The translations under genes were made by a program, and so were the position numbers. From Algoriphagus sp. (GTDB taxonomy: Bacteria; Bacteroidota; Bacteroidia; Cytophagales; Cyclobacteriaceae): DNA of 62,800 nt. The notes beneath the pieces are model-generated. The model did not search any database and was not told where the DNA came from. It saw only the letters and a list, made by a program, of their open reading frames with translations. The DNA is taken from NCBI GenBank assembly GCA_023653075.1, contig JAMNXQ010000008.1, forward strand, positions 1 to 62,800, read 5' to 3'. This document shows positions 33,870 through 43,265 of this stretch, in pieces. The number at the start of each line of letters is the position of its first letter. The first letter of the stretch is position 1.

Positions 33870-34436
33870 ATGAAAATAGGGCTGTACTTTGGTAGTTTCA
33901 ATCCCATACATGTGGGACACCTGATCATCGCCCAGACGCTCTTTCAACGGGGAGGATTAGACCAAGTTTGGTTTGTTGTCAGTCCGCAAAACCCCTTCAA
34001 AAAACAAGAATCGCTTGCGCATGAGCAGGATCGACTTCGAATGGTGGAACTTGCTATCGATGATAATTTTCAGTTTAGGGCTTCTGACGTAGAATTTCGA
34101 ATGCCGCGACCCAGCTACACCATCGATACACTGACCTACCTGAGCGATAAGTACCCCCAGCATCAATTTTCCTTGTTTCTAGGTTCGGATAACCTCAGCC
34201 ATTTCCATAAGTGGAAGAATCACCAAGCCATCTTGGACAACTACCCTATCTTGGTGTATCCGCGACCGGGGGAAGTTAAAACGCTGGATCATCCCGGAGT
34301 AAGCTATTTAGACGCTCCTCTGCTTGACATTTCTGCTACGTTTATTCGGCAATGCATTCAGGAGGGATTGTCAGTTCGGTACCTCCTTCCTGAGCGGGTG
34401 GAGGGGTACATTTTGGATAAAAAACTGTACCAATAA
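33870..34436 (+). CDS. nadD: Nicotinate-nucleotide adenylyltransferase
   Basis: This 188-residue protein begins MKIGLYFGSFNPIHVGHLII, the GxFxPxHxGH nucleotidyltransferase motif. PSYTIDTLTYL and LFLGSDNLSHFHKWKN (GxDxxxxxxxW) follow, and the C-terminal LDISATFIRQCIQEGLSVRY has the SxTxxR signature. It joins nicotinate mononucleotide and ATP to make the NAD precursor. It is the last gene of the sigma/anti-sigma/gmk/nadD operon. A repeat-rich 530-base gap follows, so the transcript probably ends there. Confidence 0.94.
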   Translation: MKIGLYFGSFNPIHVGHLIIAQTLFQRGGLDQVWFVVSPQNPFKKQESLAHEQDRLRMVELAIDDNFQFRASDVEFRMPRPSYTIDTLTYLSDKYPQHQFSLFLGSDNLSHFHKWKNHQAILDNYPILVYPRPGEVKTLDHPGVSYLDAPLLDISATFIRQCIQEGLSVRYLLPERVEGYILDKKLYQ

Positions 34437-34567
34437 AAAATTCCATTCTCAGAGTAAAATAGATCAGCGTGAAAAAAGTTTTTCCCGCAGATTCTCGTGA
34501 AAATTTCCGCAAATCAAAAGGAATAAATCAGCGGTTTTTTTCTGCTTAGATCAGCGTGAAAAAAAAT

Positions 34568-34660
34568 GTTTCACGCAAAGAGGCAAAGACGCGAAGGGAG
34601 AGTTTCTTCCCATAATATTATGGGACAAGCTTTGCGCCCTTGCGTCTTCGCGCGAGAAAA
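34568..34660. repeat. Large imperfect inverted repeat with a central palindrome
   Basis: Left arm TTTCACGCAAAGAGGCAAAG and right arm ending GCGTCTTCGCGCGAGAAA are imperfect reverse complements. The centre is a perfect 16-base palindrome, CCCATAATATTATGGG (34609-34624). Similar CGCAAAGACGCAAAG-type sequences are widespread intergenic repeats in many bacteria. Confidence 0.65.
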
Positions 34661-34714
34661 AAAGTATGAATGATATCCCTTTATTTGCCGTCTTCAGCCA
34701 CAGATCATATTTGA

Positions 34715-34926
34715 TTTCGCTCCTCTGGAGCTCCGTCTCCATTTTTCACGGCAGTTTCTATTAACATTTTGCCCCCGCTGGGGGCAAGGAAAAAAATCAA
34801 AAATCAGCACATCTCTTTTCTGTTAGCGATTTTGGTAACAATACCATCTTATGCTCCGGAGAAGCAACATGTTAATAGAGATTGAACAATATGGGAAGGT
34901 GGTTCGCTCCAGCGGAGCGACATATT
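34715..34926. repeat. REP-like palindrome cluster
   Basis: GCTCCTCTGGAGC (34718-34730), TTGCCCCCGCTGGGGGCAA (about 34770-34788), GCTCCGGAGAAGC (34855-34867) and TCGCTCCAGCGGAGCGA (34904-34920) are GC-rich hairpins. TCTATTAACAT beside the second and ATGTTAATAGAG beside the third are inverted copies of each other, so the whole forms a larger inverted unit, as in BIME-type elements. Confidence 0.6.
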
Positions 34927-34966
34927 CTATTTTCCTTAGTATCTCTGCGTGAAAAAAAACAGGAAT

Positions 34967-36316
34967 TTATTTTTTACCCGCGACCTTATCTGGTCGTGTG
35001 GAGATATTTTTCCAAATCCATTCCCCCACTTGCTTTCCCTGTTTGCTGCCTTCTTCAATAGCAGGCATGTAGTGAATTCCCCCATAAAAACGGCTGATAG
35101 CGGCTTCGGATGCGGCCTGCGAGAAAGAATCATACTCCCGGACAGGAAGGCCATAGGCCACCTCTGTGCTGTCTACGATGTGGAGCTGATCCCCAAATAG
35201 CTGAGCCAAGGTATAAGATGCCGCAGTTGAGGCTACGCTATGGCCTGAGGTATGCTCTGGGAATGGAGGGGTTTGAAGTAGTGGAACCCAGTTTTCATCA
35301 ATGTGTTGGTTGATGTAGGTTTCAGGGCGAATGGTGCGGCTGCGGTATTTTTCATCCCAGCAAGCAATAAAGGCCTCATTAAGTGAGATGGCCGTCAAAG
35401 CCAAGACTTCTATGGTGCCTTTCCAGTCTTTTTTGGCGGTAGCCGAAGCGATGGAAGCGATCCCCATCCAGTGTCCACCGGGAGTGATTTTCTTGGTGGC
35501 AAACATGACGTGGCCTTTGACATTCATTTTGTAGGGATTGCAATCCCAGAACATCGCAATGTCCGTATGCTCCTTACTTGCATTTTTTTGTGCCTCGTAT
35601 ACTTCTAGCGCTCTTTTATAGAACTCCGAACCGGGTTCGGTGGAGAATGGAGGTGGAGGATTTACGCGAAACTGTGCTGCGGAGTCCAATACAAAGGTTC
35701 TAATCTTGTTCCAATGCGGCTCTACTGCCTCCATGTAGGCCGGTGGAGTAGGCTGCCAGGTACCCGGCTCACTAGTGACGGTGTATTTAGGAAATGAACG
35801 GCTTTGGTGGTAGTTGTCCTTTTTGGAATATTCCCGGACCTTATCCCCGATGGCTTGACCGAAGGCTACAGAAGCTTCAAATACATCGTCAGGAATCCCT
35901 TTTTCTTTAAGTTCTTCAAATATAGAGTCTCGGTGTGCTGTCATTTTCTCCTCAGAAAAAATCAAAGCAGTGCTCACATGGTAGTATGCGGCTAAGGAAG
36001 CCAAAGGAGGGTAGATATTCGCTGGAACAGGGACTGTGATGGGCTCGGATCCATTCAGCTGCCCCATCAATGACGCGTAATTGGTAGGGTCAGTGGCTGC
36101 AGCTACTTCATAGCCGGCCAAGGAGGAATAGGAGTAAATGCGAACAGCTACGGGAGGTGAAAAAATATCGTGGATGATGACTTCAGTTACCTGCTTTTGT
36201 GCTGCATGGAAATAATATCCGTCTGTGATGGCCTGGGAGTAATCTTTTTTCTCTTGGCACGAAATCACTGCTACCAAAAGCAGGATAGGAAGGAGCACTA
36301 TTCTTTGGAAACGCAT
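34967..36316 (-). CDS. PAP2-type vanadium haloperoxidase-like lipoprotein
   Basis: The ATG at 36316 gives a 449-residue lipoprotein precursor with the leader MRFQRIVLLPILLLVAVISC (lipobox Cys20). The phosphatase/haloperoxidase core is complete: K323-x6-R330-P331 (KYRSRTIRP), TSGHS (356-360) and SR-x5-H (408-415, SRFYGGIHY). These residues bind phosphate or vanadate and carry the catalytic His. The acidic residue after the last His in PAP2 phosphatases (HxxxD) is absent (Ala419), as in many haloperoxidase-like members. It likely acts at the periplasmic or outer surface. It is the nearest neighbour of the VCBS lipoprotein genes and points the same way. Activity (halide or phosphate) is uncertain. 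Confidence 0.83.
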   Translation of the reverse strand: MRFQRIVLLPILLLVAVISCQEKKDYSQAITDGYYFHAAQKQVTEVIIHDIFSPPVAVRIYSYSSLAGYEVAAATDPTNYASLMGQLNGSEPITVPVPANIYPPLASLAAYYHVSTALIFSEEKMTAHRDSIFEELKEKGIPDDVFEASVAFGQAIGDKVREYSKKDNYHQSRSFPKYTVTSEPGTWQPTPPAYMEAVEPHWNKIRTFVLDSAAQFRVNPPPPFSTEPGSEFYKRALEVYEAQKNASKEHTDIAMFWDCNPYKMNVKGHVMFATKKITPGGHWMGIASIASATAKKDWKGTIEVLALTAISLNEAFIACWDEKYRSRTIRPETYINQHIDENWVPLLQTPPFPEHTSGHSVASTAASYTLAQLFGDQLHIVDSTEVAYGLPVREYDSFSQAASEAAISRFYGGIHYMPAIEEGSKQGKQVGEWIWKNISTRPDKVAGKK

Positions 36317-36447
36317 AGAAATGTGAACAGGGGATAAGTAGCTGGGGATGCCTCGAATGCATTCATTCAAGGAACTCAAAGTTACCTAATTGGTGAAAAT
36401 TCCCAAATGATAAAGCTCAGGTATTTACAGCATCCAAATGGGTGCTA

Positions 36448-39400
36448 TTAATAGGTCCAGATTTCTGCAGGAGCACTATTTTTCACGAAAAGGAGTCGCT
36501 TGCCTCCAAGGTTTGCGATGGCTCGGATGTCACCGTCCAACTTCAATCCATGCATTCGATTGGGCCAGAAGGTGAAGGTTCCGTCCCCTTTTCCAAGGAA
36601 TACCTCTCCATAGCTCGCATCGTACTTTCCAAGTTCCGGCTTGACATTGGATAAGTTTCCTCCCAAGATCAGGTCTTGAATCCCATCCTCATTGAGGTCG
36701 AGCACTTGAATTGCAAAGATCCAAGATTTCTGTCCATCCACAGCAAAAGGCTTCCAAGCGAAGTTGCCTGCACCTTGATTGAGTAAAATTCCAGATTCCA
36801 GGTTGTTCATTTCCTGAATAATGGAACGATCGATTACTTCTTTGCTAAAAATATCATGCAGACTTTGGTTTACATAATCTGCATAGCGGATGTACTTTTT
36901 CTTGATGCTAGGCACCTGTCTTTCAAGTTCGTGCTTGAGCGTGTAGGGAATGGATACCCCATCCACTACTTGTGTAAATACCTGTTCAACAGTTCCGTTT
37001 TGATCAAAATCATTCAGATACATTCGGATTGGGCGGGCGTTTGATCCCTTCATGCGGGTATTGAATCCTTGATTGCCTAAGGCTAGATCAGGCTTGCCAT
37101 CGCCGTTGAAGTCTCCCACTTCCAGGGTTCGGTACCATCCTTTCAGATTTTCCATACCAGGCAGGGCCTTTTTTTCCAACTTCTTCCCTACATTCTTGAA
37201 GAAGGTAGGGGCCATCCATTCACCCACAAATACGACATCTTGCAATCCATCTCCATCGTAATCCAATACCTTAGCATCGGTTACCATTCCAATAGCCTTC
37301 AGTTCAGGAGCCAATGTTGCGGACTGTTCGGTGAAATTTCCTTTGCCATCGTTGATCCATAGCTGGGCATCCGCTGACACGCCATAGGTGAAGGGGATAA
37401 GTCTACCACCCACAACCAAGTCAAGCGCTCCATCTGCATTGAGATCTATCGGTGCTACGGCCGAGCTGCTTCCAAAAATGCCCATCAGGCCGGTGTTGAA
37501 GCCTTTGGTAAAGTTGCCTTTGCCATCATTGAGGTAGAGTCGATCGGCAAGATCAATGCTTCCAAACCCGGATTCATTGCCTCCAGAAGTGACAAACAAG
37601 TCTGCATCTCCATCCTGGTCTGCATCGAAAAATACGGCATCTGTATCTTCTGAAATGGCATCTAGGTCAAAGGATTCTTGGGGTTTGTAGGTGTATCCTC
37701 CTCCTTTTTTGGCAAGGTAAAGTTTGCCTGGGAAGGTTTTGGCTCCGCCAAAGAACAGGTCTTCAAGGCCATCTCCATTGACATCCCCTTTGGCAAATGC
37801 TGGGCCTTCCGTGGACAGCATCAGGTAGGTGAGTCGATCTCGATCAAAATCAATAAACTCATTCTCCTGGTGCGTAAAGTCAAGCCCTGGATTGCTCGCT
37901 TTTACAAATTTGGCAGGACTTGGGGTTGGGAAAAAGGAGGTTCCCGCTGGAAGTGCTCCCGCATCTTCCCAGCGTAATTTGAGAAGTTGATCTACAGGCA
38001 CCTTGGTCATCTGGGTAAATCTACCATCGGGCCACAAAACCTTGAGCTCATCAATAACAGTGACTTTGCCCAAGCCAATGGTGATTTTTGGATCCACGCT
38101 GGATTGAAAGCCTCGGTTGGGCATTTGCTCGGTATAAAATACCTGATCGCCAGCTTTGACTTGAATCTGTGTGCCTATAGCGCCGGTATTTTTTCCCTTA
38201 CCTACCAACTGCAATTGAATGCTGTGTAGGTCTGGTTGCAGGCTTTTACCCTTATTCTTAAAGATTTGGGCGGTTGCATTGACGTTGTTGACCACCAAGT
38301 CCAAGGTGCCGTCGTTGTCCAAATCCCCATAAGCGGCCCCGTTGGAGTGGATGGCTTTGCCTAAGCCCCATTGATCTGCAACATTTTCAAAGCGGAGATC
38401 GCCTAGGTTTTTGTAGGCATAATTTGGAATAGGCGTGATTGGAATTGGATCGATGAGTGCTTTGTAGTCTACTCCTTCTTGGGAGATGATTCTGACTTTG
38501 GTGTCCTCATCATCGACAAAGTTGAGGTAATCCAAGTCGGTAATGTCCTGATAGATGCCGTTGGCTACGAAGATGTCCCGTTTGCCATCATTATCCATGT
38601 CAAAGAGTAGGGCTCCCCAACTCCAATCTGTAGCTTCTACATTGGCAAGTCTACCCACCTCACTGAAGGTCCCATCTCCATTGTTGAGGTGGAGCATGTT
38701 GCGTGAAAATTGGTAGTGGTAGCCATGGGTTTTGTTGAATTGATACTTGTCCCAACTTTCAAAGGTGGTCACCTGCTTGAGTCGTGTGGAGTGCTCAGGG
38801 AGCATGTCGGTCACAAAAATATCCAAAAGCCCATCTCCATTGACATCTGCAATATCAGCTCCCATGGAAGCAGCGCTGATGGAGCGCATCGAAGATTCCA
38901 GGGACTCGGTAAAGGTTCCGTCTTGGTTGTTGATGTAGAGGTAGTCTTTCTCAAAAAAGTCATTTGAAATAAAGATGTCAGGCCAGGTGTCTTGGTTTAC
39001 ATCGCCGATGGTGATGCCCAAGCCAAAGCCAATCACGGATCCATAGATGCCTGCTTCTTCACTCACATCGGTAAACTTCTCCCCATCGTTGCGGAAGAGT
39101 TTGTCTCCACCCACCGAGTCACGCACAGGCCGTTCATTTTGCATCTTATTGAAGGTGCCAATGGCTTGGTAGGAATTGTTGAGTAGGTAGACGTCCAAAT
39201 CTTCATCCTTGTCGTAATCAAAAAATACAGCGTGGGTAGAAAACCCTTTATCAGCTAGGCCATAGGCTTCGGCCATCTCTTTGAAGGTGCCATTGCCTTG
39301 GTTGATAAAAAGTTCGTTTTGCTTGTTGTCTCCTTTTATATCACCTGAGTTGCAGACGTAAATATCTAGCCAGCCATCTCCATTGACATCTGCCATGGCC

Positions 39401-39747
39401 ACACCGGTACTCCAAGCGCGGGTTCCAGCCACTCCTGCCTTTTCGGTTACATTTTCAAACTTGAAATCCCCCTTGTTGAGGTACAATTGATTTGGGCCTA
39501 GGTTGGCCGTAAAATACAGATCCGCAAGGCCATCGTTATTCACATCTCCAATGGCTACCCCACCCCCATTGTAGAAGTTGCGGTAGGTAAACACATTGAA
39601 GTCCTGGTCAAAAGTAAGGTCGTTCTTAAAGTTGACCCCTGAAGATTCAGCAGCAATCTCCTCAAATAGGGGAGGCGCTTTGTCTTTTGTGCTACAGGCC
39701 GAGCCTAAGAAGGTAAGGAAAAGTAAACCACCAAGGATCTTTTTCAT
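36448..39747 (-). CDS. Double-propeller VCBS/FG-GAP lipoprotein with ASPIC/UnbV domain (paralogue 1)
   Basis: Lipoprotein of 1,099 residues (leader MKKILGGLLFLTFLGSACST, lipobox Cys18). The first half is a run of FG-GAP/VCBS blades, each with a Ca-binding D-x-N-x-D-G-x-x-D loop such as GDVNNDGLADLYF, ADVNGDGWLDIYV and ADVNGDGLLDIFV. An ASPIC/UnbV segment follows (NRGFQSSVDPKITIGLGKVT and LWPDGRFTQM). A second propeller (GDVNGDGLEDLFF, FDADQDGDADLFV, DFNGDGKPDLALG) and a conserved C-terminal part complete it. It is a surface-exposed, Ca-dependent binding protein of unknown ligand. It is 131 bases from the haloperoxidase-like gene and 130 from paralogue 2, all three transcribed leftwards. Confidence 0.88.
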   Translation of the reverse strand: MKKILGGLLFLTFLGSACSTKDKAPPLFEEIAAESSGVNFKNDLTFDQDFNVFTYRNFYNGGGVAIGDVNNDGLADLYFTANLGPNQLYLNKGDFKFENVTEKAGVAGTRAWSTGVAMADVNGDGWLDIYVCNSGDIKGDNKQNELFINQGNGTFKEMAEAYGLADKGFSTHAVFFDYDKDEDLDVYLLNNSYQAIGTFNKMQNERPVRDSVGGDKLFRNDGEKFTDVSEEAGIYGSVIGFGLGITIGDVNQDTWPDIFISNDFFEKDYLYINNQDGTFTESLESSMRSISAASMGADIADVNGDGLLDIFVTDMLPEHSTRLKQVTTFESWDKYQFNKTHGYHYQFSRNMLHLNNGDGTFSEVGRLANVEATDWSWGALLFDMDNDGKRDIFVANGIYQDITDLDYLNFVDDEDTKVRIISQEGVDYKALIDPIPITPIPNYAYKNLGDLRFENVADQWGLGKAIHSNGAAYGDLDNDGTLDLVVNNVNATAQIFKNKGKSLQPDLHSIQLQLVGKGKNTGAIGTQIQVKAGDQVFYTEQMPNRGFQSSVDPKITIGLGKVTVIDELKVLWPDGRFTQMTKVPVDQLLKLRWEDAGALPAGTSFFPTPSPAKFVKASNPGLDFTHQENEFIDFDRDRLTYLMLSTEGPAFAKGDVNGDGLEDLFFGGAKTFPGKLYLAKKGGGYTYKPQESFDLDAISEDTDAVFFDADQDGDADLFVTSGGNESGFGSIDLADRLYLNDGKGNFTKGFNTGLMGIFGSSSAVAPIDLNADGALDLVVGGRLIPFTYGVSADAQLWINDGKGNFTEQSATLAPELKAIGMVTDAKVLDYDGDGLQDVVFVGEWMAPTFFKNVGKKLEKKALPGMENLKGWYRTLEVGDFNGDGKPDLALGNQGFNTRMKGSNARPIRMYLNDFDQNGTVEQVFTQVVDGVSIPYTLKHELERQVPSIKKKYIRYADYVNQSLHDIFSKEVIDRSIIQEMNNLESGILLNQGAGNFAWKPFAVDGQKSWIFAIQVLDLNEDGIQDLILGGNLSNVKPELGKYDASYGEVFLGKGDGTFTFWPNRMHGLKLDGDIRAIANLGGKRLLFVKNSAPAEIWTY

Positions 39748-39800
39748 TCTGGTTTTTGGCTAAGCTTTTTTTGGATGGAAGGGTCTGAAATTTCTACGTG

Positions 39801-39808
39801 CAAAGATG
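39801..39808 (-). promoter_or_regulatory. Possible -7 element of VCBS paralogue 1
   Basis: On the minus strand CATCTTTGCA (codes for -7 CATCTTTG) is close to the TAnnTTTG consensus. The -33 region is poor, so this is weak. It lies about 53 bases upstream of the start at 39747. Confidence 0.3.
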
Positions 39809-39877
39809 ACAAGGTTTTTTTAATTCCCGAAAGTACGGGTATGCAGAGTTATCGGAGGAAAGGATAAAAGGAATAAA

Positions 39878-42800
39878 CTAGCGAATAGTAAATACCAACG
39901 GTTTGTCATGGTTTCGTAACACAAATAAGTGGGTTTGGTTGTTGGATTGGATCCATTGAAAATCGCGAATCTCTCCCGAAACAAAGAGCCCGCTCTCTTG
40001 AGGTTTTAAGGCCTTCCATTTGTTAGCAGCGTCTTTTTCTAGCACCCATGCATAGCTTCCCAATTGGGTGCCTAGCTCAGGTTTGATGCGGCTTTCATTC
40101 CCTCCAAGTAGTATCAAAGGAGATTTTCCCTGTCTAGGAAGAACGGTAATGGCATGAACGGGGGCATACTGAACTTCTGCAGGAAGTGCCTCCTGTACCA
40201 TTTTCCCGGTTCCTTGGTTGATCCAAAGGGTAGTTTCCATCCAATCTGCTTGCAAAATCATTGAATTTGCCCAAACCGATTGGGGAAAGAGGTCCTCCAA
40301 TGCTTTGTCTTTGTAGTCAGCATAGCTGAGCACTTGTTTCTTCAAGGAAGGGATTTGCTTGACAAGGGTATTTTTGAGTACCCATGGGATGCTTTTCCCA
40401 TTTTCATGGTGATGGAGGATTTGTTCGATCGAACCGTTTTGATCAAAATCATTGATCGCCAACCGCAGAGGTTTTGTGGCACTGGTTCGCAGTCTGGAAT
40501 TGGTCCCGAAGTTTCCGGCAAGCACATCCATTTTTTGATCTCCATTGACATCCGCTACCAAGATGCGCTTCCAAAATCCACGCGTATTTTCTAGGCCAAA
40601 TTGTGCAGTGCTATTAGTCCAAGCGCCCTTGTCAAAGGTAAAGACTTGGAGGGCCATCCATTCTCCTGCCAGCAGGAGTTCTGGTTTCCCATCTCCATCT
40701 AAGTCCGCTAAGGCACCATCGGTGAGCATGCCCAGCGAAGCAAAGGGCTTGCCGAGCGTAGTGCTTTCATCCGTGAAATTCCCTTTCCCGTCATTTTTCC
40801 AAAATTGAACACCAACCGCAATTCCATAGCCAAAAGGGAAGCCCCGTTGTCCAAGTATAAGGTCTAGGTCTCCATCTTGATCTCCATCCCAACTTAATAT
40901 AAAGGAGGTGGGTGTCGCAGGAAAAAGCTGTCCTGAGCGAGAAAAATTTCCTTTTCCATCGTTGAGATACAAGCGGTCCTGGTAACTAGGGGCGAAGTCT
41001 GAAAATTCAATCCCTCCACTGCCTACCACTAGGTCAGCTGCTCCATCCCCATTGGCATCAAAGAAGTGGGCTACTACATCTTCAGCAAGGCTATCCTGAT
41101 CAAATAGAGATGTTTGAGACATAGACCAAGCTCCCGCATTGCCCTGCTTCCAAAGGGAAGTGGATTGGCCTTTGGCACCAGGAATCACTAAGTCCATACG
41201 CCCATCTCCATTGATATCGGCTTGGCTTGCTCGAGGCCCCTCGTTACTGATCGACCAGAAACGGAGGCGATCCCGGTCAAAATCAACGAATTCACTTTCC
41301 TTATGTAGGTAAGGGAAGCTGAATGCTACAGTAGGGCTGAAGTAGGGAGAGTGAGTTTTGAATTTAGTTTGGAGGGCCTTTGCATCCGATTCTTTCGGGA
41401 ATAGCACCTGATTGGCAGCTATTTTAGTTAGGAGGGTCCGTTTTCCTGTGGGCCAATCGATGTGTATCGAATCAATCTGTGTGTGCTTTCCTACGCCAAA
41501 ATTCAATCTTGGATCTACCGAGGACATGTACCCTTTGACAGGTTGAAATTCCTGAACCTGGCTTTCCCCACCGGTGTAGATTTTGACTTTTGCGCCAAAG
41601 GCATTGCCTAGATCGAGGCTGAGGTAGTTCGTAGTGGTGCCTGGATTGCTATTGTTCTGGTAGACAAAGGCTCGTTCATTGAGGTTGTTGACCACCAAAT
41701 CAAGGTCCCCATCGTTGTCCAAGTCGGAATAAGCGGATCCGGTGCTGAAGGTGAGTTGATCCAATCCTTGGGAAGGAGCTAGGTTTTCAAATTGAAGGTT
41801 TCCTTTGTTTTTGAAGAGGTAATTTTGCTGGGGAACAGAAGGAAATTTATCAATCATTTTCGTGATCAATATCGAATCTTGTCGGTATTGATCTATTTTC
41901 CCTTGATTGTTGGCATAGAAATCCACAAAGTCAAAGTCGGTGAGGTCTTTGACGATGCCATTGGCAATGAAAATGTCTTTTTTACCATCCAAGTCAGCAT
42001 CGAAAATCAATGCGCCCCAGCTCCAGTCGGTAGCTTCCACGCCAGCCCACCTTCCGACCTCAGCAAAAATAGGGGTACTGTCTTGAGGGTGAATTCCCAG
42101 ATGCCGTTGTAGGGTATTGCGTGTAAACTGCCGGTGATATCCAGCTTTTTGATTGGCTTGAAACTTATCCCATTCCTCAAAGGGAGTTTTGGATTTGACC
42201 CGCGCTAGGTCACTTGGGAGCATTTCGGTGACGATTACATCGGGCCACAAGTCATTGTCTAGGTCTGCAATATCTGCACCCATGGAACCCATGCTGATTT
42301 CAGGCATGGCTTGCGGTAAAATCTCTCGGAAAGTCCCATTTTTTTGATTCAGGTAGAGGTAGTCCCGCTCAAAAAAGTCGTTGGAAACGTAGAGATCGGG
42401 CCAGCCATCTTGGTTGAGGTCTGCCACAGTCACTCCAAGGCCGTAGCCGATTGCACTCCCATAGATGCCTGCTTCTTGGGATACATTGGAGAATCGATTG
42501 CCTTCGTTGCGGAAAAGCTTATTTCCTCCTTCAGGATCTCGAATTTCCCGCTGCCCGAGGCGAAGGTCGTTGAGACCCACGGAGCGTCCGGAGTTGCTGA
42601 GCAAATACATGTCCAGGTCTCCATCCTTGTCGTAGTCAAAAAATACGGCATGTTGGCTAAGACCTACCTCAGCTAGTCCATATTCCTTGGCCTTTTCGGT
42701 GAAAGTCAGATCACCATTATTAATAAAGAGTTCATTGTGTCTGCGTTCCCCCTGCATGGGTCCCGATTTGCAGACGTAAATATCCAAGAGTCCATCTCCG

Positions 42801-43159
42801 TTCACATCAGCCATGCTGACGCCAGTAGTCCAAGACCCTTCAGAATTTAGACCTGCTTTTTCGGTGATGTCATCGAAGCTGAGTTCGCCGGCATTGAGGT
42901 AGAGGCGGTTGCTTTGCTGATTTCCAGCAAAAAATATATCAGGTAAGCTATCCTGGTTGATGTCACCAATCGCAACCCCTGCGCCGTTGTAAAAATTACG
43001 GAAGGTGTAGGGATTTATTTTTTCGGTGTAAACCAGGTCATTGCGGAAGGAGATGCCGGTTTGACTTTCTGAAAGCAGGGAGAATAAAGCTTCGGAACCC
43101 TCCTGCTTGCAGGAAAAAAGGAGGTAAAAAAGGAAGAGAAAGAGATACTGTTTTTTCAC
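39878..43159 (-). CDS. Double-propeller VCBS/FG-GAP lipoprotein with ASPIC/UnbV domain (paralogue 2)
   Basis: Lipoprotein of 1,093 residues (leader MKKQYLFLFLFYLLFSCKQE, Cys17) with the same two-propeller plan as paralogue 1. Blades include GDINQDSLPDIFFA, ADVNGDGLLDIYVCKSG, ADLNQDGWPDLYV and SDLDNDGDLDLVVNNL. The ASPIC/UnbV part contains VKGYMSSVDPRLNFGVGKHT and IDWPTGKRTLL. The second propeller has ADINGDGRMDLVIPG, GDQDGDLDLILGQ and VADVNGDQKMDVLAG. Overall similarity suggests duplication, but the DNA has diverged. It ends 130 bases upstream of paralogue 1 and is divergent from the SusC gene. Ligand and partner are unknown. Confidence 0.88.
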   Translation of the reverse strand: MKKQYLFLFLFYLLFSCKQEGSEALFSLLSESQTGISFRNDLVYTEKINPYTFRNFYNGAGVAIGDINQDSLPDIFFAGNQQSNRLYLNAGELSFDDITEKAGLNSEGSWTTGVSMADVNGDGLLDIYVCKSGPMQGERRHNELFINNGDLTFTEKAKEYGLAEVGLSQHAVFFDYDKDGDLDMYLLSNSGRSVGLNDLRLGQREIRDPEGGNKLFRNEGNRFSNVSQEAGIYGSAIGYGLGVTVADLNQDGWPDLYVSNDFFERDYLYLNQKNGTFREILPQAMPEISMGSMGADIADLDNDLWPDVIVTEMLPSDLARVKSKTPFEEWDKFQANQKAGYHRQFTRNTLQRHLGIHPQDSTPIFAEVGRWAGVEATDWSWGALIFDADLDGKKDIFIANGIVKDLTDFDFVDFYANNQGKIDQYRQDSILITKMIDKFPSVPQQNYLFKNKGNLQFENLAPSQGLDQLTFSTGSAYSDLDNDGDLDLVVNNLNERAFVYQNNSNPGTTTNYLSLDLGNAFGAKVKIYTGGESQVQEFQPVKGYMSSVDPRLNFGVGKHTQIDSIHIDWPTGKRTLLTKIAANQVLFPKESDAKALQTKFKTHSPYFSPTVAFSFPYLHKESEFVDFDRDRLRFWSISNEGPRASQADINGDGRMDLVIPGAKGQSTSLWKQGNAGAWSMSQTSLFDQDSLAEDVVAHFFDANGDGAADLVVGSGGIEFSDFAPSYQDRLYLNDGKGNFSRSGQLFPATPTSFILSWDGDQDGDLDLILGQRGFPFGYGIAVGVQFWKNDGKGNFTDESTTLGKPFASLGMLTDGALADLDGDGKPELLLAGEWMALQVFTFDKGAWTNSTAQFGLENTRGFWKRILVADVNGDQKMDVLAGNFGTNSRLRTSATKPLRLAINDFDQNGSIEQILHHHENGKSIPWVLKNTLVKQIPSLKKQVLSYADYKDKALEDLFPQSVWANSMILQADWMETTLWINQGTGKMVQEALPAEVQYAPVHAITVLPRQGKSPLILLGGNESRIKPELGTQLGSYAWVLEKDAANKWKALKPQESGLFVSGEIRDFQWIQSNNQTHLFVLRNHDKPLVFTIR

Positions 43160-43265
43160 AAGGCAAGTGTAAAAAAAGAATTGTATTTACTTAAAACTCC
43201 TCCAAAATATAACTTTTTGAGCCCATTACCTAAATTCTAATTCAAAGATGGAATGGGTTTTCCTT

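Larger units (their letters stand above)
34437..34966. repeat. Repeat-rich intergenic region with palindromes
   Basis: No protein gene was found in these 530 bases, which are instead a patchwork of repeats. ATCAGCGTGAAAAAA occurs twice (34461-34475 and 34550-34564). A large imperfect hairpin occupies 34568-34660. Several REP-like GC-rich palindromes lie between 34715 and 34926. This is typical of intergenic repeat accumulation in Bacteroidota. Confidence 0.7.
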
